Below, in pieces: positions 25,683 to 34,784 of a DNA stretch of 64,000 nucleotides. The position numbers and the translations under genes were made by a program. The stretch's first letter is position 1; each line of letters starts with the position of its first letter. The notes beneath the pieces were generated by a model that had not been told where the DNA came from, ran no database searches, and saw only the letters and a list, made by a program, of their open reading frames with translations. Source of the stretch: Paenibacillus_E qinlingensis (GTDB lineage: Bacteria; Bacillota; Bacilli; Paenibacillales; NBRC-103111); the NCBI RefSeq assembly GCF_028746185.1, contig NZ_JAQIVH010000024.1, positions 1 to 64,000 of the forward strand, in the 5' to 3' direction.

Positions 25683-26339
25683 ATGTCATTTGAGGAAAAA
25701 TATAACGAATGGATGCAGGAAATGATTGCGCACGCTGGGACTGGGAACGTAAATCATCGAAGGCTTGAATTGTTAGAAAAAGGGTTGGGCCACGGAACAA
25801 TTGAGTTTTTACGTTGTATTTGGTTTCCTGCCATCGGCAATTTCAATCACTTATACCCCGAGTGGGAGGTACGTGATTTCAATAATGGCTACCGCTATCT
25901 GGATCTTGCCTATATGCCTGGCGGCGTAAAAGGAGGAATTGAAATACAGGGATTTGGATCGCATGCAAGAGATCTTGATGTTAAAAGATTTAAAGATTTA
26001 TGCATGCGACATAGCTTGCTAACCCTTGATGGGTGGACTTTTATGCCTATCGCTTATTTGTCCATCAAAGAAGATCCGAAACAATGCCAACAACTTATCC
26101 TGTCATTCGTCGGTAGATTCCTATCAGCCGATGTGTCTGCTAGCTTGGATTGGGCAGAAGCAGAAGTAGTACGTTTTGCTCGTCGTTTGCTTCGACCCAT
26201 TACACCGATAGAAATTGCCGAACATCTTCGGCTCTCCGATCGACATGCAAGGCGAGTGCTGCATCAACTAGTTGAGAAGCAACTCTTAACTGTTGTTGGA
26301 GGACGTCAGCGATACCGTACTTTTCAGTTGAAGTTGTGA
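25683..26339 (+). CDS. nuclease-like domain fused to winged helix, hypothetical
   Basis: This is a 218-residue protein. Residues about 70-125 follow the pattern of Vsr/DUF559-type PD-(D/E)XK endonucleases: a strand ending in Asp74, the E87-x-Q89-G pair, H94, D99, R102 and a GW pair at 117-118. Residues about 172-215 look like a winged helix-turn-helix (TPIEIAEHLRLSDRHARRVL, then a basic wing). A site-specific nuclease, or a regulator that has co-opted a nuclease fold, are both possible. AGAGGAG is about 12 nt before the ATG. It is monocistronic, between the uxu terminator and a repeat block. The nuclease reading is mine, from pattern only. Confidence 0.6.
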   Translation: MSFEEKYNEWMQEMIAHAGTGNVNHRRLELLEKGLGHGTIEFLRCIWFPAIGNFNHLYPEWEVRDFNNGYRYLDLAYMPGGVKGGIEIQGFGSHARDLDVKRFKDLCMRHSLLTLDGWTFMPIAYLSIKEDPKQCQQLILSFVGRFLSADVSASLDWAEAEVVRFARRLLRPITPIEIAEHLRLSDRHARRVLHQLVEKQLLTVVGGRQRYRTFQLKL

Positions 26340-26414
26340 CTGTTGAGCGGGGCGGGGTTCGGTGCTGCTAACGGACACACGCGACGCTATTTGACCGAAT
26401 TCGATGCTCCTGAT

Positions 26415-26885
26415 TCGCTAACGGACACAGCGTACGCTATGGAGTGAAAATCGGGCTAGAATCAGCTGTTTTGGACGAAATAACGGCACTGGTGGCCGTT
26501 AGCATAGAAAGGGTGCTGCATTTGGACAAATAACGGCCGTGGTGGCCGTTAGCGCAGAAAGGGCGCTCCATTTAGACGAAATAACAGCCGTGGTGGCCGT
26601 TAGCGCACAAAGGGCGCTCCATTTGGACAAATAACGGCTGTGGTGGCCGTTAGCGTTGATGTTCTGGTGGGCTACACATGAGGGAAACGGCTAACGGACA
26701 CAGCGTACACTTGGAGTGAAAATCGGGCTAGAATCAGCTGTTTTGGACAAATAACGGCCGTGGTGGCCGTTAGCGTAGAAATGGCGCTCCATTTGGACAA
26801 ATAACGGCCGTGGTAGCCGTTAGCGTTGATGTTCTGGTGGGCTACAGGTGAGGGAAACGGCTAACGGACACAGCGTACGCTATGA
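26415..26885. repeat. tandem palindromic repeat block
   Basis: Six copies of a 50-51 bp unit start near 26473, 26524, 26575, 26626, 26746 and 26798. Each carries TTTGGACAAATAACGGCC, then a hairpin TAACGGCC/GGCCGTTA. A second element, GCTAACGGACACAGCGTAC..., followed by a shared tail occurs at about 26417, 26692 and 26862, so the block has also undergone a larger duplication of about 270 bp. There is no coding frame of note. The whole stretch 26340-26954 has no gene. Confidence 0.85.
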
Positions 26886-26954
26886 AGTGGGAATCAAGTG
26901 TAGGATCACATTGAATCTACATAAGGTACTATTTCCCAGTTCCTTCACCAAAGC

Positions 26955-29900
26955 TTATGCTTCATCCGGAATACAAACGATTATGCTTTCAATCTCCGAT
27001 GCGATCTCGGCAATTTGGTCCTCATAATTCTCATTCAGGAGAATTGTTGCTTGGAGTTTCACAGCTCCCGCATGCAACGCTTCTGCGGATAAACTGCCAG
27101 CAACACCGATTAACGTATGCGCAGCTCTCTTGGCCGCAACCCAGTCGCCCTCGCGGTGATGGACCCAGAGCAGATCTGCGAAGTCACTGTAATTTTTCTT
27201 GAACAATTGCAGCATGACGAGAAGAATACTCTCTTTGCCCTCCACTCGGGCCAAAGCACCCTCCCAATCTATCGCGGCGATCCCTTGATAATAAGGGGGT
27301 TCTTCTCCGTCAGCCGGTTGCGGTTGCTTGAAGCTCCGCTCGCGCTCCTTCCTCTTCTCGGGCTCCATCCATTTGTGAATGACTCGAAACAGCAGCTTCA
27401 CATCCAGCGGTTTGCTAAGCACATCATTCATGCCTATTTGGAGGTACGCTTCTTGGTCTTGTTTCACCACGTTAGCCGTAAGCCCGATGATCGGTATTTT
27501 GCGAAATCTTGGGTTCAGACGCAGAAGTTTTGTCGCCTCGACGCCATCCATAACTGGCATATGAATATCCATGAGAACCAACGCAAATTCGCCATTGTCC
27601 AACGTGTCCAATGCTTCTTGACCATTAGTCGCTAACGTAATCCTGTAGCCGCGTTCCTCGAGCAGCTCCATAGCCACTTGTTGATTAATTTCATTATCCT
27701 CAACGAGTAGAATGTGTCCCTTTTCCTCCTCAGTCTCAGAAGGATTCGACATCAGTCCATGATCAGACACCCGTGATTCCTGCTTTGGATGGAACATAGA
27801 GTCCAACATCTGATATAGCTCTAGTCGACTAATCGGTTTGACCAGCACGGCATCAGGCCTTATGTCCTCAGGGAGGGTAAGCAGCTCTTCCTTCCCCATA
27901 GAGGAAGTCAGACAAATTAAGCGCGTTCGATCTCTGCGAATTGAAGCGAGGAGAGCACCCCAAGTCTCTAGACCATACATGTCATCACTTTCCATATCTA
28001 GGATGAGGCATTGAAAGTCTTCCTCCGCATCTATTTTCTCTCCTAGTTGTTTAAACAACGAATCCCAAGAAGGAACCGTCGTTACAAGGAGGGCGAAGGA
28101 TTCTAAGGTATCTTGTAAGCTGTTTCGCATAAGGGGATGATCCTCAACAATCAGCACACGATAAGGCTCATTCCCCTCGCCAATGTCCCACTCATCCGGA
28201 TCGTTATGCTCTATAATTTGAAAAGGCAAGGTAAATGAGAAACGACTCCCGCTTCCCATTATACTTTCGGCTTGGAGCACACCGCCCATTAACGTGATCA
28301 AATGTTGGCTGATCGGCAGTCCCAAACCGGTTCCTCCATACTCGCGGCTTGTTGAGCCATCCGCCTGAGAGAAAGGCTCAAAAATGTACGAAAGTCGATC
28401 CGCCGAAATTCCAATCCCCGAGTCTTCGACGCTAAATCGCAGCATCATTTCCCCGCTGGATGCCCGTGGAGCAAACTCAATGTGAAGCATCACATAACCT
28501 GCACTCGTAAATTTAATGGCATTGCTGCAGAGGTTAAGCAATACTTGCTTCAACCGAAGCGGATCTCCAAGCAGTCGTCTGGGCAACTCAGCAGGCGTAC
28601 TGAAAATAAGTTCTATGGGCTGACTCTTTGATAGTACACTACAAATACTGGAAAGCTCCTTCAAGAGCTCGTCCAGATTAAAACTCGTTCGTTCCACTTC
28701 TAATTTGCCTGCTTCTACTTTGGAAAAGTCCAACACATCATTAATAATACCTAACAGCGTATGCGAAGATGAGGTAATATTGGTTAAATAATGCTTCTGG
28801 TGCTCGGAGAGCGGCGACTTCCCTAACAGCTGAGATAGCCCGATAATGCCATTCAAAGGCGTTCGAATTTCATGACTCATTTTGGCAATAAAATGACTCT
28901 TCGCTAAATTGGCTTGATCTGCCGCATGGCGCATAGAGGCTTCTGTAAAATCGTGAATCGTACCTACAATCCCTTTCACTTCACCAGATGCCTGATGATA
29001 AGCTGAAAGTGTTACCCGATAGTCTCTTCTCTGGCCCTCCGCCGAAGGAATCGCGATTTCGAATCTCACATTATCACCATTAGTTAACACTTCTTGAAAG
29101 TGCTGCTCCCAAAGCTCCTGCTCGTATAAGGGTAAAAAAGCAGTCATTGTAAGACCTAGCATGTCCTCAGCTCTAGTTTGTGTAAGTAGACTTGCTGCTT
29201 GATTCACTGACGTAATTTCGCCTTCCGTTGTAAAACCCAGAATGCCCTCCTGCGAGTTTTCTACGAGAATCCGATTCCGCTCTTCACTTTCCTGAATCCG
29301 ACGTTCTGCAAGACTCTTCTCCGTAACATCAGTCGCCGAGCCTATGACTTCAACAACCTCTTCACCATCGAAAACAGGCTGTAACGTCGTGAAAATGATT
29401 TTTCCACGTACATCCATTTCATAGGAGACTTGATTTCCTCGGTAAGCTTCTTCATATTTGGATTGCAAAAATTGCGCAACGTCTTTCGAATACGATGGAA
29501 TCGCATGCACATCCTTGTAGAAAAAGTCATCTGGCTTAATCCCAAGCTGATGCAATAATTGACCATCAATGATTGTGTATACCAACGAATTCTGTATTTT
29601 TTTTAGTTTAAACGTAAGACCTGGTTGGAAACGTAGAATATCAGATAGCTCCTGTTGAATATGTCGTACTTGCCTTTTGAGCTCTTCGGAGCGTAAGAAG
29701 TAACGGAAAAGTCCTGCAACGAACATGCCCGCCCCTAAATGTAAAACTAAATTCGGAATAACAAGCTCCGTAGGAAGCTTATAGATAAGGACCATATCCA
29801 CGAATAACACGCTTACAGGACATAATACGAGCAGGAACCATTTCTTCCAGTAATCTCTGATGTAGTAATGGATAAGTAAACAGCCTGCATATATAATGAA

Positions 29901-30227
29901 GCCTAGCAGCGATACGCGAAACAAAACCGCTGGATCGATCATCGTCCTGCCAATAATGATAATAACTGTAGTAATAAAACCAGAAACGCTGCCACCAATG
30001 AACGTAGCCATTAATATTGCAACCGCTTTCAAATCTAGGATATGCCGTTCGCTCACATGGACCCCAGTATAAGCAAGCATAACTCCGAATAGCCCGTGCG
30101 CTATACCTGCCAAAATCTGAAATTTCCATTGTGCTGCCTTTTGTAATTTGGGGGAGTAAAAAATTTGAATCGATATAAAAACAAATACGGCAACAAGCGA
30201 GAAATTGTTTAATAAGTCTCTCAACAT
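26955..30227 (-). CDS. hybrid sensor kinase: LytS-type 5TM, two PAS, HisKA, HATPase, two REC, HPt
   Basis: This is a 1090-residue phosphorelay protein. Residues 1-190 form a 5TMR-LYT membrane sensor of the LytS kind, and two PAS domains follow (about 200-310 and 320-435). The HisKA has SHEIRTPLNG and the HATPase has CSNAIKFTS, DSGIGI and GGTGLGL. REC1 (about 690-800) has the acceptor Asp in LILDMES. REC2 (about 850-965) has Asp in LVLMDIHMPVMDG. The C-terminal HPt has the phospho-His in RAAHTLIGVAGS. All relay residues are present, so the protein can pass phosphate out to an unlinked regulator. GTG 30236 is the alternative start. ATG 30227 is better placed after GGGGTGA. Confidence 0.92.
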   Translation of the reverse strand: MLRDLLNNFSLVAVFVFISIQIFYSPKLQKAAQWKFQILAGIAHGLFGVMLAYTGVHVSERHILDLKAVAILMATFIGGSVSGFITTVIIIIGRTMIDPAVLFRVSLLGFIIYAGCLLIHYYIRDYWKKWFLLVLCPVSVLFVDMVLIYKLPTELVIPNLVLHLGAGMFVAGLFRYFLRSEELKRQVRHIQQELSDILRFQPGLTFKLKKIQNSLVYTIIDGQLLHQLGIKPDDFFYKDVHAIPSYSKDVAQFLQSKYEEAYRGNQVSYEMDVRGKIIFTTLQPVFDGEEVVEVIGSATDVTEKSLAERRIQESEERNRILVENSQEGILGFTTEGEITSVNQAASLLTQTRAEDMLGLTMTAFLPLYEQELWEQHFQEVLTNGDNVRFEIAIPSAEGQRRDYRVTLSAYHQASGEVKGIVGTIHDFTEASMRHAADQANLAKSHFIAKMSHEIRTPLNGIIGLSQLLGKSPLSEHQKHYLTNITSSSHTLLGIINDVLDFSKVEAGKLEVERTSFNLDELLKELSSICSVLSKSQPIELIFSTPAELPRRLLGDPLRLKQVLLNLCSNAIKFTSAGYVMLHIEFAPRASSGEMMLRFSVEDSGIGISADRLSYIFEPFSQADGSTSREYGGTGLGLPISQHLITLMGGVLQAESIMGSGSRFSFTLPFQIIEHNDPDEWDIGEGNEPYRVLIVEDHPLMRNSLQDTLESFALLVTTVPSWDSLFKQLGEKIDAEEDFQCLILDMESDDMYGLETWGALLASIRRDRTRLICLTSSMGKEELLTLPEDIRPDAVLVKPISRLELYQMLDSMFHPKQESRVSDHGLMSNPSETEEEKGHILLVEDNEINQQVAMELLEERGYRITLATNGQEALDTLDNGEFALVLMDIHMPVMDGVEATKLLRLNPRFRKIPIIGLTANVVKQDQEAYLQIGMNDVLSKPLDVKLLFRVIHKWMEPEKRKERERSFKQPQPADGEEPPYYQGIAAIDWEGALARVEGKESILLVMLQLFKKNYSDFADLLWVHHREGDWVAAKRAAHTLIGVAGSLSAEALHAGAVKLQATILLNENYEDQIAEIASEIESIIVCIPDEA

Positions 30228-30295
30228 CGTACTCACCCCATCGGATTGCAGTCTCGTCTATCTACACCTATTATAGATGTCGAATTATGTATGGT

Positions 30296-30709
30296 CTACA
30301 CAGTTTCATAATCTACTTGTTTAATCGCAGAGAAGACTAAATCAATCATCTCCGCACGAGCATGATTAATGAAGCCTAATGAAGTTTGCTGTAAATTTTC
30401 AATGGAAACACAGGATGTCAACATAATTTTGCTTGAGAATACATACATGGAAAGTTCGTAGGCTGAAGTTACATTTTTGATAACATCGCTAATGTTCGTT
30501 CTTTTATAAGACTCGGGAAGTTCCATGGCATACATCAAATAAAGCGGTTCTTGTCTCGTTTGTGTCATCTGGAACATTTCTTTATACGAGGAACTCACAT
30601 GTGAACGCCAAAGATAACCAAATTTATAATGCAAATCTTCCTCCCATACTTTCTCAAACTGGGCAGTTAACTCGACAAACTGTTGACGGTAATAGTCGAT
30701 TAAATTCAT
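30296..30709 (-). CDS. hypothetical protein
   Basis: This is a 137-residue soluble protein, Tyr- and Met-rich and probably all-helical. I do not recognise a domain. GAGGGGCC precedes the ATG. It ends 60 bp before the hybrid kinase start on the same strand, so the two genes may be cotranscribed and the protein may be part of that signalling pathway, but nothing in its sequence proves this. Confidence 0.7.
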   Translation of the reverse strand: MNLIDYYRQQFVELTAQFEKVWEEDLHYKFGYLWRSHVSSSYKEMFQMTQTRQEPLYLMYAMELPESYKRTNISDVIKNVTSAYELSMYVFSSKIMLTSCVSIENLQQTSLGFINHARAEMIDLVFSAIKQVDYETV

Positions 30710-30854
30710 AGATGGCCCCTCGCAATTCCTTTAGAAGTTCTTACAATACTTAGATGATACCTAGTAATTGTTGTAAAACTTCTATCTAGACTTTTAGATA
30801 AGCATGTTTTTTACTCATACTTCGCTAATGAATCTGGGAGGGGAAGGAAACAAT

Positions 30855-31448
30855 CTATGCCCTATCATTTAAAAAAGTAGTAACCTGATCCATCCAAGCC
30901 TCTTCAGCATCGGCCAGTAACGTATTCCAACCCAAAGATCTCGCTGGCACAAGGTTTTTCTCTTGATCATCTACAAACAAGACCGCCGCGTGCTCTTTCG
31001 GAAAATGTGTTTGAACCCTTTCGTAAACCTCACGATTAGGTTTACAGTAGCCAACCTCACTCGAGATGGTTGTGCTTCGCAAAAAAGGAAGAATAGGATC
31101 CAGCAGATGAGTCAGCCACTCGATCCGATGATTACTCAGCAAGTGAATATCTGCGTGTTGACTCCAAGCCTCCACATGCTCCATCGCTGTTAATGGCTTT
31201 AATTGCTGGAGAATCCAAGAACGATCCACCTTGGAGGCCAGATTTGGGAACAATTCGTTCAGCCAAATCCAGAAGCCCTCTTCTGTCATTGTACCGACCC
31301 ACAGATCATTCTTAATTTCCTTAAACCGATGAGGCAAGGAAACCAGCGCCCCGTCATCCTCCCCACTTGAAAACCCGCTCCAAGCTTGCGGTGAAAAATT
31401 CGTCACAAGTACGCCAGCAACATCAAGAATCAATTGCGGTCTAGGCAT
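30855..31448 (-). CDS. HAD-IA hydrolase
   Basis: This is a 197-residue haloacid-dehalogenase fold protein. Motif I is LILDVAGVLV: the nucleophile Asp is present and the second Asp is replaced, as in YihX-like members with DLGGVL. Motif II is LLSNHR, motif III is KPNREVY, and motif IV is FVDDQEKNL. A small C1 cap lies between about 20 and 80. It is probably a small-molecule phosphatase of unknown substrate. It is followed closely on the minus strand by nothing, and preceded by the CYTH gene (27 bp), so it is likely the last gene of a CYTH-HAD unit. Confidence 0.85.
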   Translation of the reverse strand: MPRPQLILDVAGVLVTNFSPQAWSGFSSGEDDGALVSLPHRFKEIKNDLWVGTMTEEGFWIWLNELFPNLASKVDRSWILQQLKPLTAMEHVEAWSQHADIHLLSNHRIEWLTHLLDPILPFLRSTTISSEVGYCKPNREVYERVQTHFPKEHAAVLFVDDQEKNLVPARSLGWNTLLADAEEAWMDQVTTFLNDRA

Positions 31449-31475
31449 CGTTTTCTACCACCATTTCCCACGGAA

Positions 31476-31967
31476 TTAGCGTTTCTGTAAAGCTACCCAC
31501 ATTGATTTATTACGAAACTCTTCCTCCGAGCCCAACTCTCTGCCGAACCAACCCGGTGGTACAAACTGCTGCGCAGCCTCCAAATTTGGGAATTCGACTT
31601 CAACGACAAGCAGGTCAATTTGTTTATACTCATCGATTTCATAAGTAACCCCATCCGCTTCGAGGGTCGTACGAATCTTCTCTAATGGAATTAATCCAGT
31701 TCGCTCAAGCAGCTGTTTATAGATAGGCTCCGTGATGCTGTACTCTACTTCTTCTCGAACCATCCCATGTCCTGACTTGAACGTGTGCGTATAGTGTGAT
31801 TCTCCAGAGCTGTCTACCAGCTGGCGTACGCGAATTTCTTGATCGTCCGAGAAGGCCAAATACGTCTGATAAATGTATTGCTTAGACACTTGGGTCAACT
31901 CGTTATTCGCTAGTTCAGCCGCAGGAAATGCGGGCAATAAATACTTTCTTTCAATCTCGGCACCCAT
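31476..31967 (-). CDS. CYTH-domain protein
   Basis: This is a 163-residue protein of the CYTH/triphosphate tunnel metalloenzyme family. The N-terminal signature EIERKYL (4-10) is present, and alternating E/R/K strands form the tunnel (EIRVRQL, HTFKSG, REEVEYSI, KIRTTLEADG, YEIDEY, VVEVEF). Family members hydrolyse inorganic triphosphate or thiamine triphosphate, or act as adenylate cyclase type 2. Which of these applies is not clear. It lies 18 bp downstream of the AraC gene and 27 bp upstream of the HAD gene, so the three may be one transcript. Confidence 0.88.
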   Translation of the reverse strand: MGAEIERKYLLPAFPAAELANNELTQVSKQYIYQTYLAFSDDQEIRVRQLVDSSGESHYTHTFKSGHGMVREEVEYSITEPIYKQLLERTGLIPLEKIRTTLEADGVTYEIDEYKQIDLLVVEVEFPNLEAAQQFVPPGWFGRELGSEEEFRNKSMWVALQKR

Positions 31968-31985
31968 AATTCGGTTAGCCCCTCT

Positions 31986-32798
31986 CTATTTGTTCATTGT
32001 TCGAAAACGAACCGGTGAAATCTCGTTCCATACTCGAAACATTTTACCAAAATGAAACTCATCTGCAAATCCGCAAGCATCCGCGATCGCCTTCATGGGC
32101 TCATCGGTTAGCAAAAGCATCGTCTTCGCCTGCTCATTCCGAATCTGATTTAAATACGCCTTGGGCGAGATGCCCACATGCTTCATAAACATTTTGCGTA
32201 ATTGCGACACGGAGATATGGTAGGTTTTCGCCAGTTCTTCCAGCCGAATAGGTTGATGATAGCAGGTTTCCAACCACAGCTTCGCTTGCAGAAAGGCTTT
32301 CATGTAGGGATCACTAGACGTATCCGTATCCTTCATAAATTGGATTAATCGTGATAAGACATATTGGAATTCCGCTTGTCGTTCATGCGGATCCGTTCCT
32401 CTCATTGACCATAAGCGACTAAATTGTGCTTCCAGCCAATCTGATTGTTCTAACGTGTACGGTTTATAAAAAGGGATCCGCAGTTCCTCTACAGGAACCG
32501 GCTTAAGCCAATTAAGATGCTCATAAGGGATATCAAAAGCATCGAATAGGAGCATCCTAATACATAATGGATTCTCAGTAGATGAAGTCATGTTTAGTTT
32601 AAACCCGGGCTTCAAATAAAACAAACTCCCGGCTTGTACATGCAGCGGAACTTCATTCATCTCATGATGAAACTCCCCTTCCCCACTCCGAATCCAATAC
32701 AGTGAGTGCACATCTGTCGTATTGCGAATATCTTTCCAACCAGGTTCGGGTGGCTTCTCATACGAAAGCCGATGATGATAAATACGATGGTTATTCAA
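31986..32798 (-). CDS. AraC-family regulator, divergent to beta-glucuronidase
   Basis: This is a 270-residue regulator. An N-terminal cupin-like AraC ligand-binding domain (about 25-100: HSLYWIRSGEGEFHHEM, then LKPGFKLNM) is followed by a C-terminal double HTH (about 165-265: LEELAKTYHISVSQLRKMFMKHVGISPKAYLNQIR and IADACGFADEFHFGKMFRVWNEISPVRFR). The only start that fits is TTG at 32798, with a weak ribosome site, so expression is likely low. The 113-bp gap to the divergent glucuronidase gene suggests it activates that gene in response to a glucuronide or sugar. Confidence 0.9.
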   Translation of the reverse strand: MNNHRIYHHRLSYEKPPEPGWKDIRNTTDVHSLYWIRSGEGEFHHEMNEVPLHVQAGSLFYLKPGFKLNMTSSTENPLCIRMLLFDAFDIPYEHLNWLKPVPVEELRIPFYKPYTLEQSDWLEAQFSRLWSMRGTDPHERQAEFQYVLSRLIQFMKDTDTSSDPYMKAFLQAKLWLETCYHQPIRLEELAKTYHISVSQLRKMFMKHVGISPKAYLNQIRNEQAKTMLLLTDEPMKAIADACGFADEFHFGKMFRVWNEISPVRFRTMNK

Positions 32799-32911
32799 TG
32801 GCGTCGTTCACCAGCCTTGTAGCGATTTTGACAAATAGAGATGAGGTTTATCCATTCAAATGAACTCTTCTTCTATGATACGCTTTACGAAACATACATG
32901 AAAGGGGCTTA

Positions 32912-34624
32912 ATGCTCGTGATACGTACTTTTCAGCAGCATAACTTACGACCTACTCGAATTTTGGATGGTTTATGGGATTTCATCACGGATCCTGACAA
33001 TAAAGGTGTTTCTGAGGGGTGGGCATCAACCTTCCCTGCCGGATCGAAAAAGTCCGTCGTCCCTTCCTGTTGGAATAACGAGTTAGGTACTTACGATTAT
33101 ATTGGTGCCGCTTGGTATCGCACCTATTTTGATACACGGCAAGACGCGAATATTCGACTCGTATTTGAAGGCATTCTTCACCATGCGGATGTGTATGTGG
33201 ATGGGCAGCATATTGGCTACCATTTTGGCGGGTTTACACAGTTCTCGATGATTCTTCCCCACCTAACTGCAGGCAAGCATGAACTCGTGATTCGCGTGGA
33301 TAACACCGTTGATTGGCAAACTTTGCCGACAGATATCGCTGACTGGCACTCCTACGGAGGGATCATTCGTTCTGTTGAACTTCAGGAGCTTCCGGATGTC
33401 TACATTGACTCCCTGAAAATTGATTATCAATTAAAGGACGATACAGCCGATGTTCAGTTGCATATTCAAGTCAGTTCGCTAAGCCAAGAGGATTGTCAGC
33501 TTGAGGTAAGTGCTAGTACGGAAGGACTTTCCCTCTCCGCTGGTCCTGTCACGATTACAGCCGGTCAAACGACTAGCCTTTCCCTGAGTGGAAGCATGAC
33601 CAATATTAAGCGTTGGGATGTCGGGCAGCCTGCACTCTATACCTTTACTGTCAAAGCTGGTGAAGATGATCTTATCGATCGGACTGGCTTCCGTACGGTT
33701 GAGGTTCAGGGCAGTGACATTCTGCTCAATGGTAAAAAGTTGTACCTGCAAGGCGTGAATCGTCATGAGGAGCATCCCGAATGGGGATTTGCTTTCCCGC
33801 CGAAACTGATGTTGAAAGATCTGGACATTTTGACCGACATGGGCTGCAATATCGTTCGTGGCTCCCATTATCCGCAAAGCCAGTTATGGATCGATCTGCT
33901 TGATGAGCACGGGATGCTGCTCTGGAGTGAGATTCCAATGTGGGGTTGTTTCATGAGTGTGGAGACGCTGGCAAGCCCGATCTTCAGAGAGCGCGGCGTT
34001 CACATGCTTGGCGAAATGATCAATCGGGACTACCATCATCCTTCTATCATTTTCTGGGGAGCGCACAACGAAATCGATACACGTACCCAGGAAGCGCTAG
34101 AGCTGACGAAGGCTTTCGTGAGCAAAATCCGCAGCATGGACGCAAGCCGACTCGTCACTTACGCTACAATGCAGCCGGAGGAAGATATCGTATTATCGTA
34201 TTTTGACGTTATCGGGATTAACAAATATTACGGCTGGTATGAAGGCAGCGTGGATGGATTTAGTACCATGCTGCAGAACTACTTCCTGAATGCGGAGAAG
34301 CACGGTGCCGCTGGCAAGCCTGTGATCATGAGCGAGTTCGGCGCGGCGGGGATTTTTGGCGATGCTGGCTGGGAGCCACGCCTGTTCAGCGAAGACTATC
34401 AAGCCGATGTCGTTACGCGCGCTTTGAAAATCTTCCGCGACGACCCTCGCATCGTCGGGACGCTCATTTGGCACTTCGCCGACATTCGCGTCGATGTGCG
34501 GAGTGACCGACCTTACTTCCGCGATCGCGCGCGGAGCTTCAATAATAAAGGATTGCTGAGCGAGTATCGCAAGCCGAAATTGGCCTATCGCCTAGTGAAG
34601 GAGATTTATCGCTCGGAACGGTAA
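32912..34624 (+). CDS. uidA: beta-glucuronidase (GH2)
   Basis: This is a 570-residue glycoside hydrolase family 2 enzyme: sugar-binding domain (about 10-165), immunoglobulin-like domain (about 170-265) and TIM barrel (about 270-565). The acid/base Glu lies in WGAHNEID and the nucleophile Glu in IMSEFGA. The segment FNNKGLLSEYRKPK carries the N-x-K pair that contacts the uronate carboxylate in bacterial beta-glucuronidases, which is why I call it GUS rather than beta-galactosidase. There is no signal peptide, so it is cytoplasmic. The released glucuronate would enter the uxuB-uxuA route encoded at 23-25 kb. AAAGGGG precedes the ATG. Confidence 0.9.
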   Translation: MLVIRTFQQHNLRPTRILDGLWDFITDPDNKGVSEGWASTFPAGSKKSVVPSCWNNELGTYDYIGAAWYRTYFDTRQDANIRLVFEGILHHADVYVDGQHIGYHFGGFTQFSMILPHLTAGKHELVIRVDNTVDWQTLPTDIADWHSYGGIIRSVELQELPDVYIDSLKIDYQLKDDTADVQLHIQVSSLSQEDCQLEVSASTEGLSLSAGPVTITAGQTTSLSLSGSMTNIKRWDVGQPALYTFTVKAGEDDLIDRTGFRTVEVQGSDILLNGKKLYLQGVNRHEEHPEWGFAFPPKLMLKDLDILTDMGCNIVRGSHYPQSQLWIDLLDEHGMLLWSEIPMWGCFMSVETLASPIFRERGVHMLGEMINRDYHHPSIIFWGAHNEIDTRTQEALELTKAFVSKIRSMDASRLVTYATMQPEEDIVLSYFDVIGINKYYGWYEGSVDGFSTMLQNYFLNAEKHGAAGKPVIMSEFGAAGIFGDAGWEPRLFSEDYQADVVTRALKIFRDDPRIVGTLIWHFADIRVDVRSDRPYFRDRARSFNNKGLLSEYRKPKLAYRLVKEIYRSER

Positions 34625-34630
34625 GGGAAA

Positions 34631-34664
34631 GGGACTCAGCCTATGTGGCTGAGTCCCTTTTTTG
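34631..34664 (+). terminator. terminator after beta-glucuronidase
   Basis: A perfect stem GGGACTCAGCC/GGCTGAGTCCC is followed by a run of seven T. Confidence 0.95.
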
Positions 34665-34722
34665 CAAATAGAATGACCTCGTGTATGCGACCTTGTCAAA
34701 GATGCGAATATACACTTATTCC

Positions 34723-34768
34723 AAAAAAAAAGGATTTCCCCGCCATATAAATGGCCATTGGGAAACCC
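34723..34768 (-). terminator. terminator after haemoglobin gene
   Basis: On the minus strand: GGGTTTCCC/GGGAAATCC with inner GCCAT/ATGGC, followed by TTTTTTTTT. Confidence 0.88.
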
Positions 34769-34784
34769 TCCCTTTTAACAACAC

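Noticed and set aside
26415..26885. Possible CRISPR array
   Set aside because: The repeats are 50-51 bp with no variable spacers between them, and no cas gene is present; the units are adjacent and diverge gradually, as in tandem duplication.
30855..31448. Inactive HAD because motif I lacks the second Asp
   Set aside because: Subfamilies with DLGGVL-type motif I (YihX-like) are similar in this position, so the change alone does not mean loss of activity.
32912..34624. Beta-galactosidase
   Set aside because: The NNKG...RKPK segment with the N-x-K pair that contacts the uronate carboxylate, and the short length, favour beta-glucuronidase.
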